In this document: positions 1-9,022 of the stretch, in pieces
Position numbering within the stretch: position 1 is the stretch's first letter
Layout: every line of letters starts with the position of its first letter
NCBI RefSeq assembly: GCF_003590945.1
Contig: NZ_QYUK01000011.1
Span: forward strand, 2,198,001-2,262,000
Source of the DNA: Oleomonas cavernae
GTDB lineage: Bacteria; Pseudomonadota; Alphaproteobacteria; Zavarziniales; Zavarziniaceae
Direction: 5' to 3'
Length of the DNA: 64,000 bases
Made by a program: the position numbers and the translations under genes
The notes under the pieces: generated by a model
The model's input: the letters and a program-made list of their open reading frames with translations, nothing else
The model's database searches: none
Told to the model about the DNA's origin: nothing

Positions 1-1
1 G

Positions 2-937
2 TTCGGCACCATCCTGGTCTACATGGCCGCGCGACCGGTGGTGGGCGAGGGTTTCGACGGCATGGTCTGGACCTCGCTGATGGCCAAGGTCGCGGCCTTC
101 GACCCGGCCCTGCTCAATGTCGCCTTCGTGTTCCTGCTGCTGGGCTACGGCACCAAGGTCGGCCTGGCACCGCTCCATGCCTGGCTGCCGGATGCCCATG
201 CCGAGGGCCCGACGCCCATTTCGGCCGTGCTGTCGGGCCTTTTGCTGAATGTCGCCCTCTATGCCGTGCTGCGCTTCAAGCTGCTGCTGGCCGGCAATCC
301 CGGGGCGCTGGCGCCCGGGCCGCTGCTGGTTACCATGGGGCTGACCTCGGTGATCTTTGCCGGCTTCATGCTGTATCGCCGCCGCGACATCAAGCGGATG
401 TTCGCCTATTCGTCGATCGAGCACATGGGCATCATCGCCTTCGCCTTCGGCATCGGCGGCCCGCTGGCCAATTTTGCCGGCCTGCTGCACATGACCATGC
501 ACAGCCTGACCAAATCGGCGATCTTCTTCGCCGTCGGCCATATCGCCCAGGCCAAGGGTTCGCAGAAGATCGCCGACATCCGGGGCCTGACCGTCACCCA
601 TCCGCTGCTGGGCTGGGGCCTGGTGCTGGGCGTGGTGGCGATCGCCGGCATGCCGCCCATGGGCATCTTCATGAGCGAGTTCCTGGTGGTCAGTTCGACC
701 TTCGCCCGCGAGCCGCTGCTGGCCCTGCCGCTGGTCCTGGGCCTGCTGGTCGCGTTCGGCGCGCTGATGCTGCGCCTCCACGGCCTGGCCTTCGGGGAGC
801 CCAGCGGCAACAATGCCCGGGTGGAGGCGTCCTATCTGCCCCTGGCGGCCCATCTCGCCCTGGTCTTCACCGCCGGCATCTACCTGCCGCCGCCGCTGGT
901 CGAATGGTTCCAGCACGTCGCGCGGATGCTGGGCTAG
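2..937 (+). CDS. hyfF: Hydrogenase-4/complex-I-like proton antiporter subunit, 5' truncated by window
   Basis: This is the C-terminal ~311 residues of an NuoL/NuoM-type antiporter subunit, most like HyfF. The frame is open to the window edge, and the first visible Met at 23 is internal. Visible landmarks are the conserved 'PLHAWLPDAHAEGPTPISA' segment, a Lys/His-bearing helix around 'HMTMHSLTKSAIFF', and about nine hydrophobic helices. It sits in the inner membrane and would couple electron transfer to proton or sodium movement. It is followed 18 bases later by the NuoD-like subunit, so these are co-transcribed. The family is certain. The exact subunit name rests on the HyfG/HyfI neighbours. 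Confidence 0.85.
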   Translation, partial: FGTILVYMAARPVVGEGFDGMVWTSLMAKVAAFDPALLNVAFVFLLLGYGTKVGLAPLHAWLPDAHAEGPTPISAVLSGLLLNVALYAVLRFKLLLAGNPGALAPGPLLVTMGLTSVIFAGFMLYRRRDIKRMFAYSSIEHMGIIAFAFGIGGPLANFAGLLHMTMHSLTKSAIFFAVGHIAQAKGSQKIADIRGLTVTHPLLGWGLVLGVVAIAGMPPMGIFMSEFLVVSSTFAREPLLALPLVLGLLVAFGALMLRLHGLAFGEPSGNNARVEASYLPLAAHLALVFTAGIYLPPPLVEWFQHVARMLG

Positions 938-955
938 GCGCGGGAGGGAGATGCC

Positions 956-2473
956 ATGGCGACATTGCTCGATACCATCGCCGGCGGCCACCTGGTCGAG
1001 GCGCACCGGCCCTACCCCCGCCGGATCGTGGACGCGCCGCTGTGGCAGGCGCTCGGCGCCGGGCTGCACGAGGGGCACTGGCGCCTGCTGGGCCTGTGGG
1101 GCGAGCCGGCGGCGGTACACATGGCGTTGCTGGACGAGGCCGCGGGCCTGCCGGCGGTGGCCAGCCTCGCCTGCCCGGACGGGACCTTTCCCTCGGTCGC
1201 GCAATATCATCCGCCGGCCAGCCGCCTGGAGCGTGCCCTGTGCGATCTCACCGGCCTGGCCGCGACGGCGGCGCCCGATGCGCGGCCCTGGCTGGACCAC
1301 GGCCGCTGGGACCTGCGCCATCCCCTGGGCCAACGCCTGCCCGCCGCGACCGAGGTGCCGCCCTACGCCTTCCTGACCGCCGACGGCGAGGGCCTGCACC
1401 AGATCCCGGTCGGCCCGGTCCATGCCGGGATCATCGAGCCCGGGCATTTCCGCTTCACCGCCAACGGCGAGGCCGTGGTCCGGCTGGAACAGCGCCTGGG
1501 CTATGTCCACAAGGGCATCGAAGCGCTGATGACGGGGGCGTCGATCGAGCGCGCGGCCCGGCTCGCCGGCCGCACCTCGGGCGACAGCACTGTCGCCTAC
1601 GCCTGGGCCCTCGCCCGCGCCGTCGAGGCCGCCCTGGGCGCAACCGTGCCCGAGCGCGCCGTCTGGCTGCGGGCCCTGATGGCCGAACTCGAACGCCTGG
1701 CCAACCACTTCGGCGATATCGGGGCGATCTGCAACGATGCCGCCTTCGCCCTGATGCTGGCCCACTGCGGCGTGCTAAGGGAGCAGGTCCTGCGCGCGGC
1801 GAATGCCTGCTTCGGCCATCGCCTGATGATGGACCGCGTCGTGCCCGGCGGCGTCGAGGTCGCCCCCGGCCCGTTGGACACCACGCCCATCCGTAACCTG
1901 ATCGATGTCGCGACCAAGGCTTTTCCGGCCCTGGTCAAGCTCTATGACAACAAGGCCTCGCTGCAGGACCGGACGGTCGGCACCGGCATCGTCCGCCCCG
2001 CCCTGGCGCGACAATACGGCTGCGGCGGCTATGTCGGGCGGGCCTCGGGCCTGGCCTTCGATGCCCGCCGGCAGCTCGCCTACCCGCCCTACGACGGCTT
2101 GCGCTTCGAGGTGCCGGTGTTGCGCGAAGGCGACGTCAATGCCCGGGTCTGGATCCGCATCCGCGAGGTCGAACAAAGCCTCGCCCTGGTCGGCCAGATC
2201 CTGAAGGCCCTGCCGCCCGACGGGCTGACGCGCATCCCGCTGGCCGAGGTTGACGGACCGAGTGAAGGCGTGGGCCTCGTCGAAGGGTTCCGCGGCGATA
2301 TCCTGGCCTGGGTCCGCCTGGATGCCGGGGCCCGCGTCGGGCGCTGCCACCTGCGCGATCCGTCATGGTTCCAGTGGCCGCTGCTGGAGGCCGCGATCGA
2401 GGGCAACATCGTCGCCGACTTCCCCCTTTGCAACAAATCCTTCAACTGCTCTTATTCAGGGCACGATCTCTAG
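956..2473 (+). CDS. hyfG: HyfG/NuoD-like large subunit lacking all NiFe-binding cysteines
   Basis: This 505-residue protein fuses a NuoC-like N-terminus (about 1-130) to a NuoD/hydrogenase large-subunit domain, as in HyfG/HycE. The family signature 'LGYVHKGIE' is at about 181-189. The first NiFe motif (normally R-x-C-G-x-C) reads R-T-S-G-D-S at 206-211, so both cysteines are serine. The C-terminal motif (normally D-P-C-x-x-C) is replaced by PLCNKSFNC at about 490-498, and the protein ends at HDL with no C-terminal processing peptide. It therefore cannot bind a conventional NiFe centre. It belongs to the 'energy-converting hydrogenase related' (Ehr) type. The electron partner and redox reaction are unknown. 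Confidence 0.85.
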   Translation: MATLLDTIAGGHLVEAHRPYPRRIVDAPLWQALGAGLHEGHWRLLGLWGEPAAVHMALLDEAAGLPAVASLACPDGTFPSVAQYHPPASRLERALCDLTGLAATAAPDARPWLDHGRWDLRHPLGQRLPAATEVPPYAFLTADGEGLHQIPVGPVHAGIIEPGHFRFTANGEAVVRLEQRLGYVHKGIEALMTGASIERAARLAGRTSGDSTVAYAWALARAVEAALGATVPERAVWLRALMAELERLANHFGDIGAICNDAAFALMLAHCGVLREQVLRAANACFGHRLMMDRVVPGGVEVAPGPLDTTPIRNLIDVATKAFPALVKLYDNKASLQDRTVGTGIVRPALARQYGCGGYVGRASGLAFDARRQLAYPPYDGLRFEVPVLREGDVNARVWIRIREVEQSLALVGQILKALPPDGLTRIPLAEVDGPSEGVGLVEGFRGDILAWVRLDAGARVGRCHLRDPSWFQWPLLEAAIEGNIVADFPLCNKSFNCSYSGHDL

Positions 2474-2483
2474 GCGCCGCGCC

Positions 2484-2999
2484 ATGCAGAAGCTGCTGCT
2501 CGAAAGCCTGATCAAGGCCCCGTTCACCGAACCCGCGCCCCAGGCCGACACGGTGGCGCTGGCCGAACTCGCGACCCGGGTCGACCGGGCCGCGCGCGCC
2601 CGCCTGGGCCGCAGCCTGTCCATCCGTCAGGTCGATGCCGGTTCGTGCAACGGCTGCGAGCTTGAAATTCACGCCCTGGGCAACGCCTTCTACGACCTGG
2701 AACGGTTCGGGCTGCGCTTCGTCGCCTCGCCCCGCCATGCCGACGTGCTGCTGGTGACGGGCCCGGTGACCAGGAACATGCGGGAAGCGCTCCAGCGCAC
2801 CTATGACGCGACACCGGGGCCCAAATGGGTGGTCGCGGCCGGCGCCTGCGCGCGTGACGGCGGCCTGTTTGCCGACAGCTATGCCTGCGTGGGCGGGGTT
2901 GGCGCCGTCATCCCCGTGGACATCCATATCCCCGGCTGTCCGCCGACGCCGACCGCCTTGCTGGGCGGCCTGCTGGCCCTGCTGACGAAAAGCGCCTGA
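2484..2999 (+). CDS. hyfI: HyfI/NuoB-like [4Fe-4S] small subunit
   Basis: This 171-residue protein starts at ATG 2484, 10 bases after the large-subunit stop. It has the four cysteines expected for an N2-type [4Fe-4S] cluster: C55 and C58 in 'SCNGCE', C122 in 'GACA' and C152 in 'GCPP'. It would carry electrons to the large subunit at the membrane face. The iron-sulfur cluster ligands are intact even though the Ni ligands of the partner are lost, which argues that the complex still works but with different chemistry. It is the last gene of the visible operon. A convergent gene follows 5 bases later. Confidence 0.85.
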   Translation: MQKLLLESLIKAPFTEPAPQADTVALAELATRVDRAARARLGRSLSIRQVDAGSCNGCELEIHALGNAFYDLERFGLRFVASPRHADVLLVTGPVTRNMREALQRTYDATPGPKWVVAAGACARDGGLFADSYACVGGVGAVIPVDIHIPGCPPTPTALLGGLLALLTKSA

Positions 3000-3004
3000 A
3001 GCGG

Positions 3005-3385
3005 CTAGCGCGTGGCCGGCCCCAGGCCGAGCAGGCGGCGCCACCAGGAGGAGCGCACGGGAACGGGGCGACGGGTGCCGGGCGCGAAATCGCGGATGTT
3101 CTTGATCGGCGCGGCGGCGGCCGGCGCTTTCGCGGCCTGATAGATCGACGCGGGATGGCGAGGGCGCTGGACCTGGGTTTCCCACAGCAGGCGGCCGTGG
3201 AAGCGCTGGGTGTCGCCGTTGAAGCTTTCCATCGCCACCCGGACCCCGGCAATGCCGCCCTTGGCCAGCAGATCCTTGGCAACCGCCCGGGCAGCGACTT
3301 CGTCGGTCTGAATCTCGACGACCTGCCAGTCGCCGTTGCCATCCAGGACCGAAACCTCGAAATGAACCTCAGCCGGCGCGCTCAT
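3005..3385 (-). CDS. Hypothetical protein, 126 aa
   Basis: I do not recognise this protein. It begins MSAPAEVHFEV and has a mixed alpha/beta N-terminal two-thirds (about 1-75, with 'VVEIQTDEVAARAVAKDLL'). An Ala/Pro-rich linker and a basic C-terminus ending WWRRLLGLGPATR follow. There is no signal peptide or membrane helix. It is convergent with the Hyf-like operon and lies about 80 bases downstream of the arsC-like gene on the same strand, so it may share that transcript. Its codon use matches its neighbours and the frame is clean, so it is probably real. Confidence 0.6.
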   Translation of the reverse strand: MSAPAEVHFEVSVLDGNGDWQVVEIQTDEVAARAVAKDLLAKGGIAGVRVAMESFNGDTQRFHGRLLWETQVQRPRHPASIYQAAKAPAAAAPIKNIRDFAPGTRRPVPVRSSWWRRLLGLGPATR

Positions 3386-3464
3386 AGACCTGTTCCCGCA
3401 ATGCCGTCACGGCGTCAATCACCGCGCCAGCATCGGGGAAAATGCTGAAGGAATCCTTGACGGA

Positions 3465-3806
3465 TCACAGGATTTCCAGCGCCCGTTCGGGCGGCCGCGC
3501 CGCCACCACGCCCCTGGGGCCGGCGACGATCGGGCGGTTGAGCAGGACCGGGTTGGCGGCGATGGCGTCCAGAATCCTGGTGTCGCTGGCCTTGGGATCG
3601 GTGAGGCCCAGTTCCTTGGCCAGCGGTTCCTTGGCCCGCAGCAACTCCCGCGCCCCCGCTGCCTTGGCCAGCCGGCCCAGGTCGGCCCGGCTGGGCGGGG
3701 TCTTGAGGTACTCGACCACCACCGGCTCGACACCCTTGTCGCGCAGCACCGCCAGCGCCGCCCGCGACGTGCTGCACTTGGTGTTGTGATAGATCGTGAC
3801 GGTCAT
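3465..3806 (-). CDS. arsC: ArsC-family arsenate reductase-like protein
   Basis: This 113-residue thioredoxin-fold protein of the ArsC/Spx family starts at ATG 3806. The N-terminus MTVTIYHNTKCSTSRAAL carries the catalytic Cys in 'KCSTSR'. The C-terminal 'LLNRPIVAGPRGVVAARPPE' is the family signature. Glutaredoxin-coupled ArsC proteins reduce arsenate to arsenite in the cytoplasm. No arsenite efflux gene or ArsR regulator is adjacent, so a general reductase (YffB/ArsC-like) role is equally likely. The longer reading frame to 3845 lacks family similarity upstream of this ATG. Confidence 0.8.
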   Translation of the reverse strand: MTVTIYHNTKCSTSRAALAVLRDKGVEPVVVEYLKTPPSRADLGRLAKAAGARELLRAKEPLAKELGLTDPKASDTRILDAIAANPVLLNRPIVAGPRGVVAARPPERALEIL

Positions 3807-3923
3807 GGATGCCCCCTGCCAGGGTAGTGTCGACAATCGCCGCATATTCTGCGGTGAAAGGGAGATTTATTCGCCGCATAGGTCGAGCGCAAGGACGCTG
3901 CCAGATGTTTGGCAGGCTCGTGG

Positions 3924-3972
3924 CGCGTCCTTCGACAGGCTCAGGATGAGGCCAATCCTGATGGCAAAAATC
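3924..3972. repeat. Degenerate half-copy of the 113-bp palindromic repeat
   Basis: The stretch beginning GCGTCCTTCGACAGGCTCAG and running through GATGGCAAAAA matches the first half and loop of the 113-bp palindromes at 27914 and 59355, with several substitutions. The second arm is missing. It lies just downstream of the acyl-CoA dehydrogenase stop codon and touches it. Confidence 0.55.
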
Positions 3973-5098
3973 ACAGGCTGCGCGAGATCACCATGCGCTG
4001 GACATCGCTGGTGCCTTCGTAGATCTGGCAGACGCGGACATCGCGGTAGATGCGCTCGACCGGGAAATCGGCCAAGTAGCCATAGCCGCCCAGGGTCTGG
4101 ATCGCGTCGGAGCAGACCTTCTCGGCCATTTCCGAGGCGAAGAGCTTGGCCTGGGAGGCTTCGGTCAGGCAGGGCTGGCCGGCTTCGCGCAAGCTGGCCG
4201 CGTGGTGCACCATCAGGCGGGCGGCGGCGATCTGGGTCGCCATGTCGGCGAGGCGGAAGGCGACCGCCTGATGCTCGATGATCGGCTTGCCGAAGGCCAC
4301 CCGTTCGCGGGCATAGTCGCGGGCGGCCTCGAAGGCGGCACGGGCCATGCCCACGGCCTGCGAGGCGATGCCGATGCGCCCGCCTTCCAGGTTCGAGAGG
4401 GCGATGCGATAGCCCTCGCCCTCCTCGCCCAGCAACAGGTCGGCGGGCAGGCGCATGTCGTCGAAGCTGATCTGGCAGGTGTCGGAGGCATGCTGGCCCA
4501 GCTTGTCCTCGACCCGGGCGACCTGGTAACCGGGCAGGTCGGTCGGCACGATGAGGGCCGAGATGCCGCGCTTGCCGGCCGCCGGGTCGGTCACGGCAAA
4601 GGTGATCACAACGCCGGCATTCTTGCCCGAGGTAATGAACTGCTTGGTGCCCGACAGGATGTAGTGATCACCATCCCGGTGGGCACGGGTCTTCAGGCTG
4701 GAGGCGTCCGAGCCGGCCTGGGGTTCGGTCAGGGCGAAGGCGCCGATCTTCTGGCCGGCGGCTAGTGGCCTGAGGAAGCGTTCCTTCTGGTCGTCGTTGC
4801 CGAATTTGTAGATCGGCATGCAGCCCACGGAATTGTGCACGCTCATGATCGTGGAGACGGCGCCGCAGCCCGCCGCGATCTCCTCCAGCGCCAGGGCATA
4901 GGCGACCTGGCCGGTATCGGCGCCGCCCCATTCTTCGGGCACCAGCATGCCGAGGAAACCCAGTTCGCCCATCTCTTTGAGCGCTTCGGCAGGGAAGCGA
5001 TGGTCGCGGTCCCATTGCGCGGCAAAGGGTGCCAGGCTGCCCTGGGCGAAGGCCCGGGCGGCGTCGCGGATCTGGACCTGTTCTTGGCTGAGGATCAT
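3971..5098 (-). CDS. Acyl-CoA dehydrogenase
   Basis: This 375-residue FAD flavoenzyme performs the first step of beta-oxidation (acyl-CoA to trans-2-enoyl-CoA). Landmarks in order are the N-terminal helical domain, '[14 protein letters not shown]' (FAD and substrate-binding strand region), the '[22 protein letters not shown]' helix, 'QTLGGYGY', and the C-terminal '[18 protein letters not shown]'. The Glu of YEGTSD is the usual catalytic base of short/medium-chain enzymes. It is the last gene of the four-gene operon running from 8875, 10 bases after the thiolase. The short length and the neighbours favour short- or branched-chain substrates. Confidence 0.92.
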   Translation of the reverse strand: MILSQEQVQIRDAARAFAQGSLAPFAAQWDRDHRFPAEALKEMGELGFLGMLVPEEWGGADTGQVAYALALEEIAAGCGAVSTIMSVHNSVGCMPIYKFGNDDQKERFLRPLAAGQKIGAFALTEPQAGSDASSLKTRAHRDGDHYILSGTKQFITSGKNAGVVITFAVTDPAAGKRGISALIVPTDLPGYQVARVEDKLGQHASDTCQISFDDMRLPADLLLGEEGEGYRIALSNLEGGRIGIASQAVGMARAAFEAARDYARERVAFGKPIIEHQAVAFRLADMATQIAAARLMVHHAASLREAGQPCLTEASQAKLFASEMAEKVCSDAIQTLGGYGYLADFPVERIYRDVRVCQIYEGTSDVQRMVISRSL

Positions 5099-5108
5099 CG
5101 GTTCTGCC

Positions 5109-6296
5109 TCAATTCAACCGCTCGACCGCCAGCGCGGTGGCCTCGCCGCCGCCGATGCACAGCGACGCGACGCCTTTGCGCAGGCCGTATTTCTCCAGCG
5201 CGGCGAGCAAGGTCACGATGATGCGGGCCCCCGAGGCGCCGATGGGATGGCCCAGGGCGCAGGCGCCGCCGTGGACGTTCACCGTGGCAGGGTCCAGCCC
5301 CAGATCGCGGATGGCGGCCATGGCGACGACCGCGAAAGCCTCGTTGATCTCGAAGAGATCGACATCCGCCTTCGACCAGCCGGTGCGGTCGTAGAGTTTT
5401 TCGATGGCGCCGATCGGCGCGGTCGCGAACAGGCTGGGCGCCTGGGCATGGGTAGCATGGCCGCGGATCGCCGCGATCGGGGTCAGGCCGCGGCGCTCGG
5501 CTTCCGACTGACGCAGCAGGACCAGGGCGGCGGCGCCGTCGGAGATCGAACTGGCATTGGCGGCCGTCACCGTGCCGCCCTCGCGGAAGGCCGGCTTGAG
5601 CGTGGGGATCTTGTCGAGCTTGGCCTTGGGCGGCTGTTCGTCCAGGGAGATTTCGCGGGCCGCCTTGCCCGAACCGGACGTAACCGGGACGATTTCCTTG
5701 GCGAAGCTGCCGTCGCCGATGGCCTTCTGCGCCCGCGTCAGGGATTCGATCGCATAGGCGTCTTGCGCCTCGCGCGAGAACTGATAGGCCTGCGCGCAAT
5801 CCTCGGCGAAGGTGCCCATCAGGCGGCCCTTGTCATAGGCATCCTCGAGCCCATCGAGGAACATGTGGTCCATCACCTTGGCATGGCCCATGCGCAGGCC
5901 GGCGCGCGCCTTTTCCAGCAGATAGGGCGCGTTGGTCATGCTTTCCATGCCGCCGGCCACCACCACATCGGCGCTGCCGGCGACCAGCAGGTCATGGGCG
6001 AACATGGCCGCCTTCATGCCCGAGCCGCACATCTTGTTGACCGTGGTCGAGCCGGCCGACAGCGGCAGCCCGGCACCCAGTGCTGCCTGGCGGGCCGGGG
6101 CCTGGCCCTGCCCCGCCGGCAGGACGCAGCCGAACACCACTTCCTGGACGGTATCGAGGGCAAGGCCCGCGCGCTCCACCGCCGCCTTGATCGAGGCGGC
6201 GCCCATCTGGGCCGCGGTCATGTCCTTCAGGTCGCCCTGAAAGCCGCCCATGGGCGTGCGCGCGGCACCGACGATGACGATGGGATCTTCAGCCAT
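5109..6296 (-). CDS. Acetyl-CoA C-acyltransferase (thiolase)
   Basis: This 395-residue thiolase carries the nucleophilic Cys in '[10 protein letters not shown]', the '[13 protein letters not shown]' loop, the active-site His in '[16 protein letters not shown]', and the second catalytic Cys in '[11 protein letters not shown]'. It cleaves 3-ketoacyl-CoA with CoA, or runs the reverse condensation. The length and motifs are complete. It sits between the SDR (17 bases upstream) and the acyl-CoA dehydrogenase, which favours the degradative role over PhaA-type polyhydroxybutyrate synthesis. Confidence 0.93.
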   Translation of the reverse strand: MAEDPIVIVGAARTPMGGFQGDLKDMTAAQMGAASIKAAVERAGLALDTVQEVVFGCVLPAGQGQAPARQAALGAGLPLSAGSTTVNKMCGSGMKAAMFAHDLLVAGSADVVVAGGMESMTNAPYLLEKARAGLRMGHAKVMDHMFLDGLEDAYDKGRLMGTFAEDCAQAYQFSREAQDAYAIESLTRAQKAIGDGSFAKEIVPVTSGSGKAAREISLDEQPPKAKLDKIPTLKPAFREGGTVTAANASSISDGAAALVLLRQSEAERRGLTPIAAIRGHATHAQAPSLFATAPIGAIEKLYDRTGWSKADVDLFEINEAFAVVAMAAIRDLGLDPATVNVHGGACALGHPIGASGARIIVTLLAALEKYGLRKGVASLCIGGGEATALAVERLN

Positions 6297-6313
6297 GGTG
6301 TTGTCCTTCCAGG

Positions 6314-7072
6314 TTACTTGGCGGCCATGCGCAGGGCACCGTCCAGGCGGATGACCTCGCCGTTCAGCATGCGGTTCTCGCAGATGTGCTTGACCAGGGC
6401 GGCGAATTCCGCCGGCACGCCGAGGCGCGAGGGGAACGGCACCAGCCTGCCCAGGGATTCCCGCACCTCGGGCGCCATGCCGGCCATCATCGGGGTCTCG
6501 AAGGTGCCCGGCGCGATGGTGACGACGCGGATGCCGGAACGCGCCAGTTCACGCGCGATCGGCAGGGTCATGCCGGCCACGCCCGCCTTGGAGGCGGCGT
6601 AGGCGGCCTGGCCGATCTGGCCGTCGAAGGCGGCGATCGAGGCGGTGTTGACGATCACGCCACGCTCGCCGTCTTCGCCCGCAACACCCGTCGACATCGC
6701 CTGGGCGGCAACGCGGATCATGTTGAAGGCGCCGATCAGGTTGACGCCGATGACCTTGGCGAAGCTGTCCAGGCGATGGGGCGCGGCCTTGCCCACGACC
6801 TTCTCGCCGATGACGATACCGGCGCAGTTGGCGAGGCCGTGGAGGGTACCGAAGCGGGAGATTGCGGTATCAACCACAGCTTGAGCATCGCCCTCGCTGG
6901 TCACGTCGGTGCGCACGAAAACCGCGCGTTCGCCAAGTTCGACCGCCAGACCGCTGTCGTTGACGTCGGCGATGACGGCATTGCCGCCGCCCGCGACGAC
7001 CATGCGGGCAGTGGCGGCGCCCAGGCCCGAGCTGCCGCCGGTGACAATGAAAGTGTTACCTGCGATCTGCAT
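6314..7072 (-). CDS. SDR 3-hydroxyacyl-CoA dehydrogenase (HSD10 type)
   Basis: This 252-residue short-chain dehydrogenase has the NAD-binding glycine motif '[11 protein letters not shown]' at about 12-22, 'NCAGI' in the core, catalytic Ser in 'NTASIAAF', and the Y-x-x-x-K motif in '[12 protein letters not shown]'. The C-terminal '[17 protein letters not shown]' is typical of the type-2 3-hydroxyacyl-CoA dehydrogenase (HSD17B10-like) subgroup, which acts on short and 2-methyl-branched substrates. It lies in an operon with ligase, thiolase and dehydrogenase genes, so it fits the third step of beta-oxidation. The enoyl-CoA hydratase is not in this operon. Confidence 0.88.
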   Translation of the reverse strand: MQIAGNTFIVTGGSSGLGAATARMVVAGGGNAVIADVNDSGLAVELGERAVFVRTDVTSEGDAQAVVDTAISRFGTLHGLANCAGIVIGEKVVGKAAPHRLDSFAKVIGVNLIGAFNMIRVAAQAMSTGVAGEDGERGVIVNTASIAAFDGQIGQAAYAASKAGVAGMTLPIARELARSGIRVVTIAPGTFETPMMAGMAPEVRESLGRLVPFPSRLGVPAEFAALVKHICENRMLNGEVIRLDGALRMAAK

Positions 7073-7094
7073 TCTTCACTGTTCCTTCGACTTG

Positions 7095-7242
7095 GTAGCC
7101 CTCTCCGCCCTTCAGGGGGGAGTGGGTTGGGTGAGGTGGGTGGTCCCGAAGAGCGCCGCGCTGCCCCGGAACCACCTCACCCTTCCCATCGCTGACGCGA
7201 CGGGCCCCTTCCCTCTCCCCCGCAAGCGGCGGAGAGGGATTA
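7095..7242. repeat. Palindromic 'CTCTCCGCC' intergenic repeat, copy 1
   Basis: The element is bounded by CCCTCTCCGCCC at the left and GGCGGAGAGGG at the right. It has inner arms GGGTGAGGTGGGTGG and CCACCTCACCC. It lies between the acyl-CoA ligase and the SDR inside the operon, and a near-identical element in opposite orientation is at 48036-48178. The nested arms can form a long cruciform or RNA hairpin, which may tune expression between the ligase and the three downstream genes. Confidence 0.7.
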
Positions 7243-7243
7243 A

Positions 7244-8875
7244 TCAGGCGGCACTCGCCTTGGCCACTTCCTGGTTGCGCAGGATGAAACGCTGGACCTT
7301 GCCACTGGGCGTCTTGGGCAGGTCGGTGACGAATTCGACCTCGCGCGGATAGGCATGGGTGGAGAGCCGGCGGCGGACGAACTGCTGGAGTTCCTCGGCC
7401 AGTTGCGGCGTCGGCTCGTAACCCTTGGCGAGCACGACGAAGGCCTTGACGATCTCGGTGCGCTCGGGATCGGGCTTGCCCACCACCGCGGCTTCGACCA
7501 CCGCCGCGTGTTCGATCAGGGCGCTTTCGACATCGAAGGGACCGATGCGGTAACCGGCCGAGGTGATGATGTCGTCCGAGCGGCCGACGAAGCTGATGCT
7601 GCCGTCATCGTTCAGTTCGACCGTGTCGCCGGTCCGGTAATAGTGGCCGACGAAGGACGGGGTTTCCTGGTTCAGATAACCGGGGAACCAGAACAGCGGC
7701 GACTTCGAGCGGTCGACGGCGAGGATACCCGGCTGGCCCGGCGGCAGTTCCCGGTTGGCCTCGTCGAGCACGCAGACACGGTAGCCCAGCATGGCGAGGC
7801 CGGCGGACCCTAGGCGGATCGGATGCTCGAGCTCGTGGTGGTTGTTCACCACCATGCCCAGTTCGGTCTGGCCGTAGTGATCATGGATCGGCGCTGCCAG
7901 ATGTTCGGCGAACCAGCGGATCACTTCGGGGTTCAGCGGCTCGCCGGCGCTGCTCACCGCCCGCAACTGGCCCTTCACCGCGGCGGCGGCCTGTGGCCCG
8001 GCCGCGATCAGCAGGCGGTAGGCGGTGGGCGAGCCGGCCAGGTTGGTGATGCCCAGCTTCTTGATCAGGCCATAGGTGCTCTCGACCGTGAACGAACCGT
8101 CATAGAAGGTGGTGGCATGGCCCATGGCCAGCGGCCCGGTAACCGCGTAGTAGAGGCCGTAGGCCCAGCCGGGATCGGCAATGTTCCAGAACTTGTCGTC
8201 CGGCCGCAGACCGACGGCGTCGCGCATGTAGACGATGAAGCTCAAGATCGCCTTCAGCGGCACCGGCACACCCTTGGGCAGGCCCGTGGTGCCCGAGGTG
8301 AACATCATCAAGAAGGCATCGTCGGCACCGCGCAGGACCGGCGTGAATTCGGCCGATTGGCCGGCCAGCGCCGCCTTGAAGTCGAAATCGCCGGCGCGCA
8401 GGTCGTCGGTGATGGTCACGACTGGCGGGCAATCCTTGACCTCGTCCAGCTTGCCCCGATTGGTTGCATCCGTAACCACCAGGCGGCTCTGCGCGCTGGC
8501 CACCCGATGCTCGATCGCCTTGGGGCCGAAGGCGGTGAACAGCGGCTGATAGACCGCGCCGGCGCGCCAGGTGCCCAGGATCGTGATCAGCAGTTCGGGT
8601 GTGCGCGGCAGCAGGCCCGAGATGCGGTCGCCCGGCTTCACCCCCTGGGCGACCAGGAAATTGGCGAATTTGGCCGACAGCGCCTTGAGCTGGCCGAAGC
8701 TGTAATCGGCGCTGGCGCCGTCGCGGCCTTCCCAGTGCAGGGCAAGCGCGCCCTGGTCGTGGCGGTCGCAGCATTCGATGCAGGCATTCATGCCCGCCTT
8801 CGGGTCGATGCCGAGTTCGGCTTCCAGCGCGGACACGGTGAAAGCCTTCGCAACGGTTTCATATGGTCGCTTCAT
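7244..8875 (-). CDS. AMP-forming acyl-CoA synthetase
   Basis: This 543-residue ANL-superfamily ligase has the P-loop '[17 protein letters not shown]' at about 190, the 'YGQTELG' motif, '[23 protein letters not shown]' and the C-terminal catalytic Lys in '[12 protein letters not shown]'. It activates a carboxylic acid to its CoA thioester via acyl-AMP. The sequence is closer to acetyl/medium-chain ligases than to long-chain FadD. It is the first gene of the degradation operon, and its start faces the divergent AraC regulator across 147 bases. Confidence 0.9.
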   Translation of the reverse strand: MKRPYETVAKAFTVSALEAELGIDPKAGMNACIECCDRHDQGALALHWEGRDGASADYSFGQLKALSAKFANFLVAQGVKPGDRISGLLPRTPELLITILGTWRAGAVYQPLFTAFGPKAIEHRVASAQSRLVVTDATNRGKLDEVKDCPPVVTITDDLRAGDFDFKAALAGQSAEFTPVLRGADDAFLMMFTSGTTGLPKGVPVPLKAILSFIVYMRDAVGLRPDDKFWNIADPGWAYGLYYAVTGPLAMGHATTFYDGSFTVESTYGLIKKLGITNLAGSPTAYRLLIAAGPQAAAAVKGQLRAVSSAGEPLNPEVIRWFAEHLAAPIHDHYGQTELGMVVNNHHELEHPIRLGSAGLAMLGYRVCVLDEANRELPPGQPGILAVDRSKSPLFWFPGYLNQETPSFVGHYYRTGDTVELNDDGSISFVGRSDDIITSAGYRIGPFDVESALIEHAAVVEAAVVGKPDPERTEIVKAFVVLAKGYEPTPQLAEELQQFVRRRLSTHAYPREVEFVTDLPKTPSGKVQRFILRNQEVAKASAA

Positions 8876-8918
8876 CGCGCCTTACCCTTTTCCGCGGTCG
8901 TTTCCTGGCCCTTGCCCT

Positions 8919-8930
8919 GGGGTTAACCCC
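8919..8930. promoter_or_regulatory. 12-bp perfect palindrome in divergent promoter region
   Basis: GGGGTTAACCCC lies in the 147-base gap between the acyl-CoA ligase (leftward) and the AraC regulator (rightward). A pair of TCGATT direct repeats with flanking CCCGAT/ATCGGG arms lies further right, at about 8970-9010. Either could be the AraC operator. AraC proteins usually bind direct repeats, which favours the TCGATT pair. No protein-DNA evidence is available. Confidence 0.4.
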
Positions 8931-9022
8931 ATTGCGGCCAAGCTACAATGGCAGCAGGCTCCAAATTGCCCGATCGATTTTGCAACATGGGTCGATTGAA
9001 CGAATCGGGAAGGTGAACCGGC

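Noticed and set aside
4947-6602. 551-residue plus-strand frame opposite thiolase and dehydrogenase genes
   Set aside because: Antisense shadow over two clear enzyme genes, low-complexity Arg/Ala/Gly composition.
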